Below, one piece after another: positions 17,214 to 26,434 of a DNA stretch of 64,000 nucleotides. The position numbers and the translations under genes were made by a program. Location of the stretch: contig JANQAK010000003.1 in NCBI GenBank assembly GCA_024707075.1, positions 1,798,001 through 1,862,000 on the forward strand, read 5' to 3'. The notes under the pieces are model-generated. The model saw only the letters and a list, made by a program, of their open reading frames with translations, was not told the origin of the DNA and did not search any database. This DNA comes from Afipia sp. Lineage in GTDB: Bacteria; Pseudomonadota; Alphaproteobacteria; Rhizobiales; Xanthobacteraceae. The first letter of the stretch is position 1, and the number at the start of each line of letters is the position of its first letter.

Positions 17214-18014
17214 TTAGAGTGGCGCGGCGCCTTCGCCCTGCTCGCTCGTGAGCTTCGACGCCAGCGACGCCGCGACGATCACCAGCGCCACCGCTCCGAT
17301 CACCAGCGTACAGATCGCGTTGATCTCCGGCTTCACGCCGAGGCGCACCTCCGAATAGATCCGGATCGGCAGCGTCGCCGAACCCGGGCCGGTGGTGAAA
17401 CTCGCGATCACCAGATCGTCCAGCGACAACGTGAAGGCCAGCATCCATCCCGCCGCGATCGACGGCAGGATCAGCGGCAGCGTCACCGCGATGAAGGCCT
17501 GCACCGGCGGACAGCCGAGATCCATCGCCGCCTCCTCAAGGCTGCGGTCGAGCGCACCGAGCCGCGACTGCACCACCACCGCCACGAAGCACATGGTCAG
17601 CGTGGTGTGCGCGATGGTGACGGTCCAGAAGCCGCGCCCGGCGTCGATGGCGACGAACAGCAACAACAGCGACAACCCGGTAATCACTTCCGGCATCACC
17701 AGCGGCGCATAGAGCATGCCCGAGAACAGCGTGCGTCCCCGGAAACGCTCGCCGCGCGACAGCGCCACCGCCGCCAGCGTGCCGAGCACGGTCGCCGCCG
17801 TCGCCGAGCAGAACGCCACGCGCAGGCTCATCCATGCCGCCGACAGCATCGCCTCGTCGTTGAAGAACTCGGTGTACCAGCGCAGCGACCACCCGCCCCA
17901 CACCGTCACAAGGCGCGAAGCATTGAACGAATAGATCACGAGGATCGCAATCGGCAGATAGAGGAACGCCAGCCCGAGCGCGAGCGCCGCGATATTGAAG
18001 CGCGACAGCCTCAT
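17214..18014 (-). CDS. Polyamine-type ABC transporter permease, PotC/PotI-like
   Basis: A 266-residue inner-membrane permease with about six helices (MetI fold). The EAA loop DRSLEEAAMDLGCPPVQAFI near residue 165 contacts the ATPase. Opening residues YLPIAILVIYSFNASR and the later SLDDLVIASFTTGPG are typical of spermidine/putrescine permease II. The start at 18014 (MRLSRFNIAA) follows GAGGGCGG. Last gene of an operon glpD-like - potA-like - potH-like - potI-like, but separated from potH-like by a repeat-filled gap of 157 bases. No substrate-binding protein gene is nearby, so the true substrate is not established. Confidence 0.88.
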   Translation of the reverse strand: MRLSRFNIAALALGLAFLYLPIAILVIYSFNASRLVTVWGGWSLRWYTEFFNDEAMLSAAWMSLRVAFCSATAATVLGTLAAVALSRGERFRGRTLFSGMLYAPLVMPEVITGLSLLLLFVAIDAGRGFWTVTIAHTTLTMCFVAVVVQSRLGALDRSLEEAAMDLGCPPVQAFIAVTLPLILPSIAAGWMLAFTLSLDDLVIASFTTGPGSATLPIRIYSEVRLGVKPEINAICTLVIGAVALVIVAASLASKLTSEQGEGAAPL

Positions 18015-18031
18015 GATCGCCGCCCTCCTCT

Positions 18032-18135
18032 CCCCTCCCCCTTGCGGGGAGGGGTCGGGGGTGGGGGGTAACAACAGAACGAGGCCGCGCCGACGACAGG
18101 CCCCCCTCCCCAACCCTCCCCCGCAAGGGGGAGGG
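18032..18135. repeat. Paired inverted GGGGAGGGG repeats inside the ABC operon
   Basis: Two REP-like hairpins, CCCCTCCCC-CTTG-CGGGGAGGGG (18032-18054) and CCCTCCCCC-GCAA-GGGGGAGGG (18115-18135). Each is extended inward by about 15 bases of G/C-rich complementarity, so the whole segment is a large inverted pair. It sits between two permease genes of one operon, where it may lower expression of the distal one. Confidence 0.8.
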
Positions 18136-18171
18136 AGCGCACCGTGCGCCTGGCAGCAACAACAATGATCA

Positions 18172-19083
18172 TCAATGCCACTCCAGATGACGGCGTTGCA
18201 GCTTCTCGTAGATTAGAAGCGGCACCAGCAGCAACGCGAGCAGCACGATGGCGATCGCGGAGGCGACCGGCCAGTCCTTGTTGGTGAAGAACTCCAGCCA
18301 CAACGTCTGGCCGATCATCATGCGGTCGGAGCCCGCCAGCAGATCGGGAATCACGAATTCGCCGACGATGGGAATGAAGCACAGCAGCACGCCCGCGCCG
18401 ATGCCCGGCAGCGACAGCGGGAACGTCACCAGCCAGAACGCTTTCATCTGCGAGCAGCCGAGATCGGCGGCTGCTTCCAGCAGCGCATCGTCCATCTTCG
18501 ACAGAGTGGCGTAGAGCGGCAGGATCATGAACGGGAAGTAAGAGTAGACGATGCCGAGATACATCGCGGAGTCGGTCGCAAGCCACACCAGCGGCTTGTC
18601 GACGATGCCGAGGGCGAGCAGCAGCTTGTTGAGCAGGCCGTCGTGTTGCAGCACGTTGATCCACGCATAGATGCGAATGAGGAACGAGGTCCAGAACGGT
18701 ACGATGACCAGCATCATCGCCACCGGCTGCCAGCGCTGCGGCAGCCGCGACATGCCATAGGCCACCGGATAGCCGATCAGCAGCAGGATGGCGGTCGATA
18801 TGATCGCCACCACGAGACTGCGAACATAGGAGAAGATGTAGAGATCGTCCGACGCCAGCAATTTGAAATTGTCGAACGACAGCGCGGACAGCGCCGCCTT
18901 GAAAGATTCCCATCCGGCAGCAACATCGAACACCGGCACATAAGGCGGCTGTGCGATGGCGGTCTGCGACAGCGCGATCTTGAGCACGAAGCCGAACGGC
19001 ACCAGGAAGAACAGCGCCATCCAGAGATAGGGCGCAATCGCCGCGAGCCGCGCCGGCCGGGTGAAGATGCGGCGTCCGCTCAT
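18172..19083 (-). CDS. Polyamine-type ABC transporter permease, PotB/PotH-like
   Basis: A 303-residue inner-membrane permease with about six helices. Signature segments are YLWMALFFLVPFGFVLKIAL near the N-terminus, FWTSFLIRIYAWINVLQHDG mid-protein, and the EAA loop LEAAADLGCSQMKAFWLVTF near residue 215. IPIVGEFVIPDLLAGSDRMM follows, as in spermidine/putrescine permease I. The start ATG (19083) overlaps the restored stop of the upstream ATPase by four bases (ATGA). That supports the frameshift interpretation of the ATPase and indicates translational coupling. Confidence 0.9.
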   Translation of the reverse strand: MSGRRIFTRPARLAAIAPYLWMALFFLVPFGFVLKIALSQTAIAQPPYVPVFDVAAGWESFKAALSALSFDNFKLLASDDLYIFSYVRSLVVAIISTAILLLIGYPVAYGMSRLPQRWQPVAMMLVIVPFWTSFLIRIYAWINVLQHDGLLNKLLLALGIVDKPLVWLATDSAMYLGIVYSYFPFMILPLYATLSKMDDALLEAAADLGCSQMKAFWLVTFPLSLPGIGAGVLLCFIPIVGEFVIPDLLAGSDRMMIGQTLWLEFFTNKDWPVASAIAIVLLALLLVPLLIYEKLQRRHLEWH

Positions 19084-20179
19084 CGGTCCAGCACCACGAC
19101 ATCGTCGGGCGCGAACGACAGGCTCACCCGCTGCCCGACTGCAAGGCCATCCGCTGCCGTACGCGTGGCGTTGGCCACCGCGATACGCAGCACCGCGCCG
19201 CGATCGAGCTTCACGCTGTAGACCGACACGCCGCCGAGAAATCCGGCGGAGGCCAGAACGCCCGTGAATGTATTGACGGCGGCGGCTGCATCCTGCGCCG
19301 GAAGCGACAGCCGGATTTTTCCGGACGGATTGCGACGCAGACATCGCTCGTCGCGGACGAAGGCACATGCGCCGCGATAATGGTTCCCGCATCCTGCGTT
19401 ACAATGCTGAAATGGCCGGACTGGCGCGCCGCCACCTGCCCCTCGATCAGATTGATGTCGCCGACGAAACCCGCGATCCAGCGCGAGTTCGGTGCTTCGT
19501 ACAATTCGCGCGGCGGCGCGACCTGCACCAGGCGGCCCTTGTCCATCACGCCGATACGGTCCGCGACCGTCATTGCCTCTTCCTGATCGTGGGTGACGAT
19601 GACAAATGTCATGCCGAGGCGGCGCTGCACCTCCATCAGTTCGGCCTGCGTGCTTTCGCGCAATTTCTTGTCGAGCGCGGCCAGCGGCTCGTCGAGCAGC
19701 AGCACCTGCGGCCGCCGCGCCAGTGAACGCGCCAGCGCCACCCGCTGACGCTGACCGCCGGACAGTTGATCCGGTCGCCGCGCCTGTAATCCATCGAGAC
19801 GCACCAGCGCGATCATCTCGGCCACGCGTGCCGCGATCTCGTCCTTCGGCAGCCCGGCGCGCTTGAGGCCGAACGCGATATTGCCCTCGACGCTCAGGTG
19901 CGGAAACAGCGCGTAATTCTGGAACATCATGTTCACGGGCCGCTCATGCGGCAGCACATGCGCGATGTCAGCGCCATTGAGATGGATCGCACCGGCGTCG
20001 GGCGTCTCGAATCCCGCCAGCATGCGCAGCAGCGTGGTCTTGCCGCAGCCGCTTGGACCGAGCAGCGCGAAGAATTCTCCGGCTGCGATGTCGAGCGACA
20101 GATCGTCCACCGCCGTAAAGCCGCCGAACCGCTTCACCACCGATGCGATTCGCAGCAAGGGAACCGGACCCGCCGTCAT
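19080..20179 (-). pseudogene. Polyamine-type ABC transporter ATPase, PotA-like, with a 1-nt frameshift near the C-terminus
   Basis: ATP-binding subunit of the adjacent permeases. Walker A GPSGCGKTT near residue 41, Q-loop MMFQNYALFPHLS, signature LSGGQRQRVALARSLARRP, Walker B VLLLDEPLAALD and H-loop VTHDQEEA are intact. After VAIRPEK the frame breaks at a run of five T (plus strand 19316-19320; five A in the gene). A sixth A restores IRLSLPAQDAAAAVNTFTG...VSLSFAPDDVVVLDR, the TOBE domain, ending in TGA that overlaps the next start by four bases. As written the protein ends at 19211 with a garbled tail. The catalytic core is complete, so partial activity is possible. The ATG overlaps the GlpD-like gene stop by four bases. 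Confidence 0.85.
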
Positions 20180-21633
20180 GCCGCGGCCATGAACGTTTCA
20201 AGCGCGGCACGATCCTGCCGCGGCATCGTCAGGCCGAGTTTCGAGCGTCGCCACAGAATGTCGTCGGCGAAGCGGGCGAATTCTTCTTTCATCAGATAGC
20301 GCACCTCCGAAGCGGTGAGGTCATCGCCGAACCGTTGCCCGAGGTCATCCCTGCTTTTTGCCGCACCCAGCACGCGATCGATTCGCGTGCCATAGGCCTC
20401 CACCAGCCGGCGCGCATGGCGCTCACTCAGAAAACCCCAGCGCTTGCGCGCATCTTCGACCTGATCGTCCAGCGCATCGAAGGAAAAATCGCCGCCCGGC
20501 AGCGGCGCGTTCGCGGTCCATGACGACATCGATTTCGGCGAAGCCTTGAAGAAGGACGCAAGCCGCGCCAGCGCGATCCCCGCGCGCCGCCGCGCGCTCG
20601 TCGTGCCGCCGCCGATCACCGTCAGCAACGGTGCCTTGCCGGATTTCCGATCCAATTTCATGAATCCGTCGCGACCAGGAGCTATGTGGCCGCCCGCCAT
20701 GGCATGAACGACATCGGCCGGCTCGACCCGCTCGCGGACATAGCGGCTCACCGCCGCGCAAAGATAGGCGATGTCGTCCGCCCCCGCCGACATCACCGCC
20801 GGATCTCCGGCGAAGCTGCGTTCGGATGTGCCGATCAGGGTGAAATCGCGGTGATACGGAAGGGCGTAGATCATCCGGCGGTCGTCGTTCTGGAGCAAGT
20901 AGACGTTGTCACGATCGAATATCCGCTTCACAACGATCTGGCTGACTTTGGCGAGGCTCGCTTGAACGGCAGGCAAATGCAAGACGGTTTCGGCAACACC
21001 GCCCGCCCACGCCCCGCTCGCGTTCACCAGCGCGCGCGCCGTGACGGTCTCGCGCCGGCCACGGTTGACGACGGTCAGCCGCCACACTTCCGAGCGATCG
21101 GCCCATGCGCAGCGCGCGCCGGTCCGGATCGCAGCGCCATGCGCGGCGGCATCCACCGCATTGAGAACGACCAGCCGCGATTCATCCACCGTGCAATCCG
21201 ACCAGGCCAGCGCCACTCCGAGCGAACGCTTGAGCGGATGACCGGCTTCGTGAATCGTGAGGTCAAGTACCTCGGAGCGGGGAAGGCTGCTCCCCGGTGC
21301 AAGGCGGTCGTAGACATAGAGGCCCGCGCGCAGCATCGCCGGCGGCCGCTCGTCGGCATGAACCGGCAGGACGAAACGTGCGGGCCGCACCAGATGCGGC
21401 GCGGCACGCAGCGCCATGTCCCGCTCGGCCAGCGCACGGCGGACCCGCAGCGCGTGCCCCCGTTCAAGATCGATGAAATTGCCATGCATCAGGTGCGGAG
21501 ACGCCGTCGCCGCACCGCCGCCGAGGTCGTTCTGCTCGAACAACGCGACTGTCAGGCCGCGCCCGACAGCATCGCGCGCGATGCTCACGCCATTAAGGCC
21601 GCCCCCGATGATCGCGATGTCGACATCAGCCAT
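20176..21633 (-). CDS. GlpD-like FAD-dependent dehydrogenase with altered substrate residues
   Basis: A 485-residue flavoprotein that aligns along its length with aerobic glycerol-3-phosphate dehydrogenase: FAD motif IGGGLNGVSIARDAVGRGL at the N-terminus, later LVNASGAWAG, VYLLQNDDRRMIYALPYHRD and FTLIGTSE, and the GlpD C-terminal helical domain. Several conserved GlpD active-site stretches are changed. HGGLRYLE is HGNFIDLE, the SGVRPL region is AGGHIAP, and GGKLTTYR is GGGTTSARR, so phosphate-binding Arg/Lys residues known from E. coli GlpD (recalled, not aligned by computer) appear lost. It heads an operon with a polyamine-type ABC transporter, overlapping the ATPase gene by four bases. Glycerol-3-phosphate may therefore not be the substrate. 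Start 21633 is chosen for an upstream GGAG; 21660 is possible. Confidence 0.8.
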   Translation of the reverse strand: MADVDIAIIGGGLNGVSIARDAVGRGLTVALFEQNDLGGGAATASPHLMHGNFIDLERGHALRVRRALAERDMALRAAPHLVRPARFVLPVHADERPPAMLRAGLYVYDRLAPGSSLPRSEVLDLTIHEAGHPLKRSLGVALAWSDCTVDESRLVVLNAVDAAAHGAAIRTGARCAWADRSEVWRLTVVNRGRRETVTARALVNASGAWAGGVAETVLHLPAVQASLAKVSQIVVKRIFDRDNVYLLQNDDRRMIYALPYHRDFTLIGTSERSFAGDPAVMSAGADDIAYLCAAVSRYVRERVEPADVVHAMAGGHIAPGRDGFMKLDRKSGKAPLLTVIGGGTTSARRRAGIALARLASFFKASPKSMSSWTANAPLPGGDFSFDALDDQVEDARKRWGFLSERHARRLVEAYGTRIDRVLGAAKSRDDLGQRFGDDLTASEVRYLMKEEFARFADDILWRRSKLGLTMPRQDRAALETFMAAA

Positions 21634-21701
21634 GCCATGATGATCTCCGACGGCCACCATCGCGAGTCAAGTCTTGCGGATTTTTCTTGCGGATTCCGGA
21701 G

Positions 21702-24416
21702 CTATGCGCGCGTTGCGCCGACCTCGAGCGGGATGCGTTCGACGCGCTTGTCGCGGCCGATCCATTCCGCATAGTCCTCGATCGGCGCAGGCTTGCCGAG
21801 GAAATAGCCCTGCACCTGATCGCAGGCCTCGTCGGCAAGGAAGCTGAGCTGCTCCTGGGTTTCCACGCCTTCGGCGACGATGGAAATGTTGAGACCGTGG
21901 CCGAGGCCAATCATGGCGCGGATGATGGCTGCGGACTGGGTGTTGCGTCCGAGGTTCATCACAAAAGCGCGGTCGATCTTGATCTTGTCGAACGGGAAGG
22001 ATTGCAGATAGGTCAGCGAGGAATAGCCGCTGCCGAAATCGTCCATCGCGATCCGCACGCCGAGCGCCTTCAGCCGCCGCAGCAGCGACAGACCGCGGTC
22101 GAAATCCTCGATCAGCACGCCCTCGGTGATCTCAAGCTCCAGCCGGCCGGGCGCGAGACCCGTTTCGATCAGGATGGAGTGAACCAGACCGACGAGATCG
22201 CCATGCATGAACTGCGCGGGCGACAGATTGACCGAAATCTGCAAGTCCTTCGGCCACGACGCCGCCTCGCGGCAGGCCTCGCGCAGAATCCATTCGCCCA
22301 TCTCGACAATCAGGCCGCTTTCCTCCGCCAGCGGAATGAAATCGCTGGGCGGAACGAAGCCGCGCACCGGGTGGACCCAGCGCGCCAGCGCCTCGAAGCC
22401 GAGAACATGGTCGGCACTGATCTTGTGCCGTGCGCGCGCCTGCGGCTGATAGTGCAGCGACAGTTCGCCATTTCTGATCGCGGTCGACAGATCCTGATGC
22501 AGCGCGCGGCGGTCGCGGACCTGCTGATCCATTTCCGCGGCGAAGAAGCTGACGGAGCCGCGCGATTTCGCCTTGGCCCGGAACAGCGCGGCGTCGGCGT
22601 TGGCGAGCAGTTCCGCGCCGGTGCTGCCGTTACGCGGAAAGATGGAAATTCCCGTGGTCAGCCCCATGCGTAGCGAACGGCCGTCGATCACGATTTCGTC
22701 GCGCATCGTCTCGATCAGGCGGTTTGCAAGTTCCAGCGCCGCGTCGGGCTGCACGCCGTCGATGATCAGCCCGAATTCGTCGCCGCTCAGGCGCGCGACA
22801 ACGCCGCCCTGCACGGCCTTTTCGAGCCGGCGCGACACCTCGATCAGCAGCTTGTCGCCGACCTCGTGGCCGAACACGTCGTTGATCTCCTTGAGGCGAT
22901 CGAGATCGATCGACAGCACCGCGAATTCCTCGGTGGTGTCCTTGCAGGCCTCGATCATCTGCGACAGGGCCTTGAGGAAAGCCGCGCGGTTCGGCAGATC
23001 GGTGAGTGAATCGTGATAGGCCATGTGAGCCATGCGCGATTCCGTCTCGCGGCGATCCGTGACATCTTCATTGGTCTTGATGAGATATTGCGGCTCGCCG
23101 TTCTCGTCGAGCACGGTCACGCGCCGCGTCAGGAACAGGCGCAGCCCGTTGGGGGTCTGGATCGGATGCTCTTCGGTGACGACGCCCTGCTTGCGGACAG
23201 CGTCTTCATCACGCTTGAGAATGAACTTCACATCGGCGGGATTATAGATGTCTTCGAGGGTGCTGCCGACGACGTCTTCGCGGCGGCGGCCCAGCGTCGC
23301 CTCGGCGGTGCGGTTGGCGAGCACATACTGGCCATCACTCAGCCGCTTGACCACGAGCGCGACCGGAATGTTGTCGACCACCAGTTCCAGGAATTTCTTC
23401 GCGCTCTGAATTTCACGGGACAGCGACCGGCGCTCGGTCACATCCTCGAACAGAGCGACCAGGAACTCGGGCTCATTCTTTTCATTGCGCGCGATGACAC
23501 GATTGCACGCCACAAGTCGCTTCCCGCCGCTGTGATCGATGAGCAGTTCGGTGCGCGTCTGACCCGTCGGTGAAGCGGCCGCGTCCCGATCCAATTCCAC
23601 AATGGCTTGCGCTGCTTCGGGCAGGTATACGCCGTGAGCCGTCTTGCCGAGGATTTGATCGCGGCTGATTCCGGCAAACTGTTCAAAGGCACGATTGGCC
23701 AAAATGTACTTGCCGTCATCGATGCTCTTGGCGGCAACGCAAACCGGAATGTTGTCGATCACCGATTCAAGGAAGTTCTTGTTCTTTGCCAGTTCCTTGG
23801 CGAGCTTGCGCTGCTCGGTGCAATCCTCGTGGGTCGCCACGATCCCGCCGTTGGACAGCTTGCGGTGCTTGATCAGAATCGAGCGGCCGTCCTTGAGTTC
23901 GCAGATGGAGCCGTCCGGATGCTCGACGTTGAGAAAATACTCATCGATCGTTCCGGCGATCGTGCCACGCTGCTTCCGTAAAGCCAGCAGATCGCGACCG
24001 GTCATTCCGGGGAACAGATCAAAACGATCGAGCCCGTACATTTCCAGATAGCGATCGTTGCAGAACACCATGCGCTTGCGCGCATCGACCATCACGATCC
24101 CGGTGGTCAGGCTGTTGAGGGCGCTGGAGACAAAAGCAGCGCGCCGGATATTGGCGTGGCGCGCGCGACGCAAGGCCGTCGAAACCCAGAGGATGACCGC
24201 GCCAAGAAAGGCGACGACCACAAAGCCGCCGATCAACAACTGCCATATCAAGGCCGTCTGCATGCTGTCCGTCGACAGGGCCGAAAAAGTGCCGTCCGGA
24301 TTGGCGACGATCTGCGCGTTTGCGCTTCCACATGCCAAAGTCGAGGCACACAGACCCGCAGCGATCCTTGCCCGGCTCACTGTCGTCGCGCGTACTTGCT
24401 TCTTCCAGCCGGTCAT
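21702..24416 (-). CDS. PAS-GGDEF-EAL c-di-GMP signalling protein
   Basis: About 904 residues. A signal-like segment and one transmembrane helix (LLIGGFVVVAFLGAVILWVS) precede three PAS domains (starts such as LNSLTTGIVMVDARKRMVFC and VIDNIPVCVAAKSIDDGKYI), then a GGDEF domain and an EAL domain. The cyclase motif is SGDEF (RLSGDEFGLI), a variant often still active. The phosphodiesterase has EAL (GFEALARW) and DDFGSGYSSL, both consistent with activity, so it could make or break c-di-GMP. The first ATG fitting the signal segment is at 24416; a GTG at 24497 would add 27 residues. A near-consensus CtrA box lies 118-133 bases upstream. Confidence 0.9.
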   Translation of the reverse strand: MTGWKKQVRATTVSRARIAAGLCASTLACGSANAQIVANPDGTFSALSTDSMQTALIWQLLIGGFVVVAFLGAVILWVSTALRRARHANIRRAAFVSSALNSLTTGIVMVDARKRMVFCNDRYLEMYGLDRFDLFPGMTGRDLLALRKQRGTIAGTIDEYFLNVEHPDGSICELKDGRSILIKHRKLSNGGIVATHEDCTEQRKLAKELAKNKNFLESVIDNIPVCVAAKSIDDGKYILANRAFEQFAGISRDQILGKTAHGVYLPEAAQAIVELDRDAAASPTGQTRTELLIDHSGGKRLVACNRVIARNEKNEPEFLVALFEDVTERRSLSREIQSAKKFLELVVDNIPVALVVKRLSDGQYVLANRTAEATLGRRREDVVGSTLEDIYNPADVKFILKRDEDAVRKQGVVTEEHPIQTPNGLRLFLTRRVTVLDENGEPQYLIKTNEDVTDRRETESRMAHMAYHDSLTDLPNRAAFLKALSQMIEACKDTTEEFAVLSIDLDRLKEINDVFGHEVGDKLLIEVSRRLEKAVQGGVVARLSGDEFGLIIDGVQPDAALELANRLIETMRDEIVIDGRSLRMGLTTGISIFPRNGSTGAELLANADAALFRAKAKSRGSVSFFAAEMDQQVRDRRALHQDLSTAIRNGELSLHYQPQARARHKISADHVLGFEALARWVHPVRGFVPPSDFIPLAEESGLIVEMGEWILREACREAASWPKDLQISVNLSPAQFMHGDLVGLVHSILIETGLAPGRLELEITEGVLIEDFDRGLSLLRRLKALGVRIAMDDFGSGYSSLTYLQSFPFDKIKIDRAFVMNLGRNTQSAAIIRAMIGLGHGLNISIVAEGVETQEQLSFLADEACDQVQGYFLGKPAPIEDYAEWIGRDKRVERIPLEVGATRA

Positions 24417-24533
24417 TACCAATCCGCGGAATTCTTCGCAGACACTCTCTGGTTGTACCTCTTTGAATCGGGTAAACGCGTACTTCCCGGCGGGCACAAT
24501 GTGACTTAAATGCGGGCAATTGGCCGCCTATGC

Positions 24534-24549
24534 TTAACCACCTCCTAAC
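24534..24549. promoter_or_regulatory. Candidate CtrA box
   Basis: TTAA-N7-CTAAC, one mismatch from the TTAA-N7-TTAAC consensus of the cell-cycle regulator CtrA. It lies between the divergent c-di-GMP protein and FAD-oxidoreductase genes, about 120 bases before the first and 92 before the second. A single near-match like this can arise by chance. Confidence 0.4.
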
Positions 24550-24640
24550 GCCGCACCCCTCGCAGTGCACCATGCTGTGCATAAAATAAGCATGCAAAGA
24601 ACTTGTTCAGCAAAGCGGGCCATCGAAGGACGGAATTGCG

Positions 24641-25750
24641 ATGGACAGAATTGAGTGTGTTGTCGTCGGCGCAGGCGTCGTCGGTCTCGCCGCTGCGCGG
24701 CGGCTGGCGCAGTCCGGCCTCGAGGTTGTGGTCGTCGAATCCGCCGGCGACATCGGCACCGGGACATCGTCGCGCAACAGCGAGGTGATCCACGCCGGAA
24801 TTTATTATGCGGCGGGAAGCCTGATGGCGCGCATGTGCGTCGCCGGGAAACGGATGCTCTACGCTTATTGCGACGATCACGGCGTGCCCTACCGGCGTTG
24901 CGGCAAGCTGATCGTGGCGACGGCGGACAACGAGGACGAGAAGCTGGCCTCGATCCGGGCGCACGCCGAGGCCAACGGCGTCGATGACCTCCAGATGCTG
25001 TCCGCCGCGGCCGCGCGCGCGCTGGAGCCCGCCCTGAATTGCACCGGCGCATTGCTGTCGCCATCCACCGGCATCGTCGACAGCCATGCCTACATGCTGG
25101 CGCTGCGCGGCGAGATCGAGGATGCGGGCGGTGCGCTCGCATTTCATGCGCCGCTGCTGCGCGCCAAGGCCGTGGCGGAGGGCTTCGAGGTCGAGATCGG
25201 CGGCGGCAGCCCGATGACGCTGCAATGCCGGTTGCTGGTCAACTCGGCCGGGCTCTCGGCGCCGGCCATCGCCCGCGCCATCGACGGCATGCCGGCCGAC
25301 CGCGTCCCCAATATCTATTACGCCAAGGGCAACTACTTCAGTTGCAGCACGCGCGCGCCATTTTCGCGGCTGATCTATCCCATGCCGGAGCCGGGCGGCC
25401 TCGGCGTGCACCTCACCATCGATCTCGGCGGACAGGCAAAATTCGGCCCCGACGTGGAGTGGATCGACAGGATCGACTACGCCGTGGACCCGGCGCGGGC
25501 CGAGCGGTTTTATCCGGCGATCCGGCGCTACTGGCCGACATTGCCGGACGGCGCATTGACGCCGAGCTATTCCGGAATCCGGCCCAAGATCGTGCCCCCT
25601 GCGGTAGCCAAACAGGACTTTGTCATCCAGGGGCCGCAGGCCCACGGCGTCGCGGGCCTGGTCAACCTGTTCGGAATTGAATCACCCGGCCTCACCTCAT
25701 CCCTCGCCATCGCGGACGAGGTGGCTCGCCTCGCGGATGCGCAGAACTGA
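24641..25750 (+). CDS. FAD-dependent oxidoreductase, L-2-hydroxyglutarate oxidase/dehydrogenase-like
   Basis: A 369-residue DAO-superfamily flavoprotein. The N-terminal FAD-binding [20 protein letters not shown] is followed by [20 protein letters not shown], a segment characteristic of the L2HGDH/LhgO family. [49 protein letters not shown] and [11 protein letters not shown] complete the family pattern. Expected reaction: oxidation of L-2-hydroxyglutarate to 2-oxoglutarate, passing electrons to quinone or oxygen; the exact acceptor is not readable. The ATG at 24641 has AGGA upstream. Monocistronic. Confidence 0.87.
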   Translation: MDRIECVVVGAGVVGLAAARRLAQSGLEVVVVESAGDIGTGTSSRNSEVIHAGIYYAAGSLMARMCVAGKRMLYAYCDDHGVPYRRCGKLIVATADNEDEKLASIRAHAEANGVDDLQMLSAAAARALEPALNCTGALLSPSTGIVDSHAYMLALRGEIEDAGGALAFHAPLLRAKAVAEGFEVEIGGGSPMTLQCRLLVNSAGLSAPAIARAIDGMPADRVPNIYYAKGNYFSCSTRAPFSRLIYPMPEPGGLGVHLTIDLGGQAKFGPDVEWIDRIDYAVDPARAERFYPAIRRYWPTLPDGALTPSYSGIRPKIVPPAVAKQDFVIQGPQAHGVAGLVNLFGIESPGLTSSLAIADEVARLADAQN

Positions 25751-25838
25751 TCGCAGCCGCGCAACGGCCATGCAGCCGTTACGAGCATCGCATTGAACCG
25801 ATGAAGGGATTTCCGGGAAGCGTCGATTTCCGAGAGAG

Positions 25839-26015
25839 TCAGTGGACCGTAGCGAGCTTGATACGTTCGATCTGGTCCTTGAGCACCAGCTTGCGGCGCT
25901 TCAATTCGATAATCTGGAGGTCGTCGGTGGACAAATGCCGGAGGGCATCGTGCAATTCGTTTTCCAGAACTTCGTGTTTCCGTTCCAGTTCAACGAGATG
26001 CGCCTGAATCGCCAT
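25839..26015 (-). CDS. YdcH/DUF465 family small protein
   Basis: A 58-residue coiled-coil protein: MAIQAHLVELERKHEVLENE, then the family core L-x-L-K-R-R-K-L-x-L-K-D-Q-I-E-R-I. DUF465 proteins are common in alphaproteobacteria and have no firmly known role. The start at 26015 has AGGAG upstream; a longer open frame reaching 26426 would read through a repeat and is rejected. A second DUF465 gene lies 420 bases away on the opposite strand, with a double-hairpin repeat between the two. Confidence 0.85.
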   Translation of the reverse strand: MAIQAHLVELERKHEVLENELHDALRHLSTDDLQIIELKRRKLVLKDQIERIKLATVH

Positions 26016-26202
26016 AAGAAGTCTCCTTTGTGAGTGGACCTCAGATCGGATCTGGACGAGCAAGTGTACATGAGCGGAAGCATCTGTCGACAGGCGAATG
26101 AAATCGCCCATGTAAATTTTGTGATCAACGGAAACGAATTGTGACGGAACCCGCCTCACGATACCGTCTGCTGGAAGTGGTAACGTTTTTCTGCAATGAC
26201 CA

Positions 26203-26370
26203 TCCAATGGTCCGATTCCAACATTCGCGTCCCGTTTCGTCAGGCATTCTTGCGAATGTTGGAAACAAAGGACCATTGGAAAATATAAGTTTCCAGTGGA
26301 GTTCTGGATTTGACATTCGCTTTGCGGACTCCCGGCTGGGAGAGTGCGAATGTCAAATCCACTCCACTGG
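26203..26370. repeat. Double-hairpin repeat element, copy 2 (order B-linker-A)
   Basis: Same architecture as the copies at 2065 and 27978, with different stem sequences. Hairpin B: outer stem 26203-26213 with 26270-26280, unpaired AAA at 26267-26269, and an inner stem of about 15 bp with one mismatch (to 26228, with 26252-26266). Linker AAAATATAAGTT. Hairpin A: perfect 10-bp outer stem (26293-26302 with 26361-26370), unpaired TCT at 26303-26305, perfect 15-bp inner stem (26306-26320 with 26346-26360). The inner stems end in ACATTCGC. It fills most of the 419-base gap between two divergent DUF465 genes; the rest of that gap shows nothing else. Confidence 0.85.
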
Positions 26371-26434
26371 CAGGGCGCATCGGGGAAGACCGACGACTTA
26401 AGTGAAGTCTGACGCAATCTAGTCATCGACGGTT

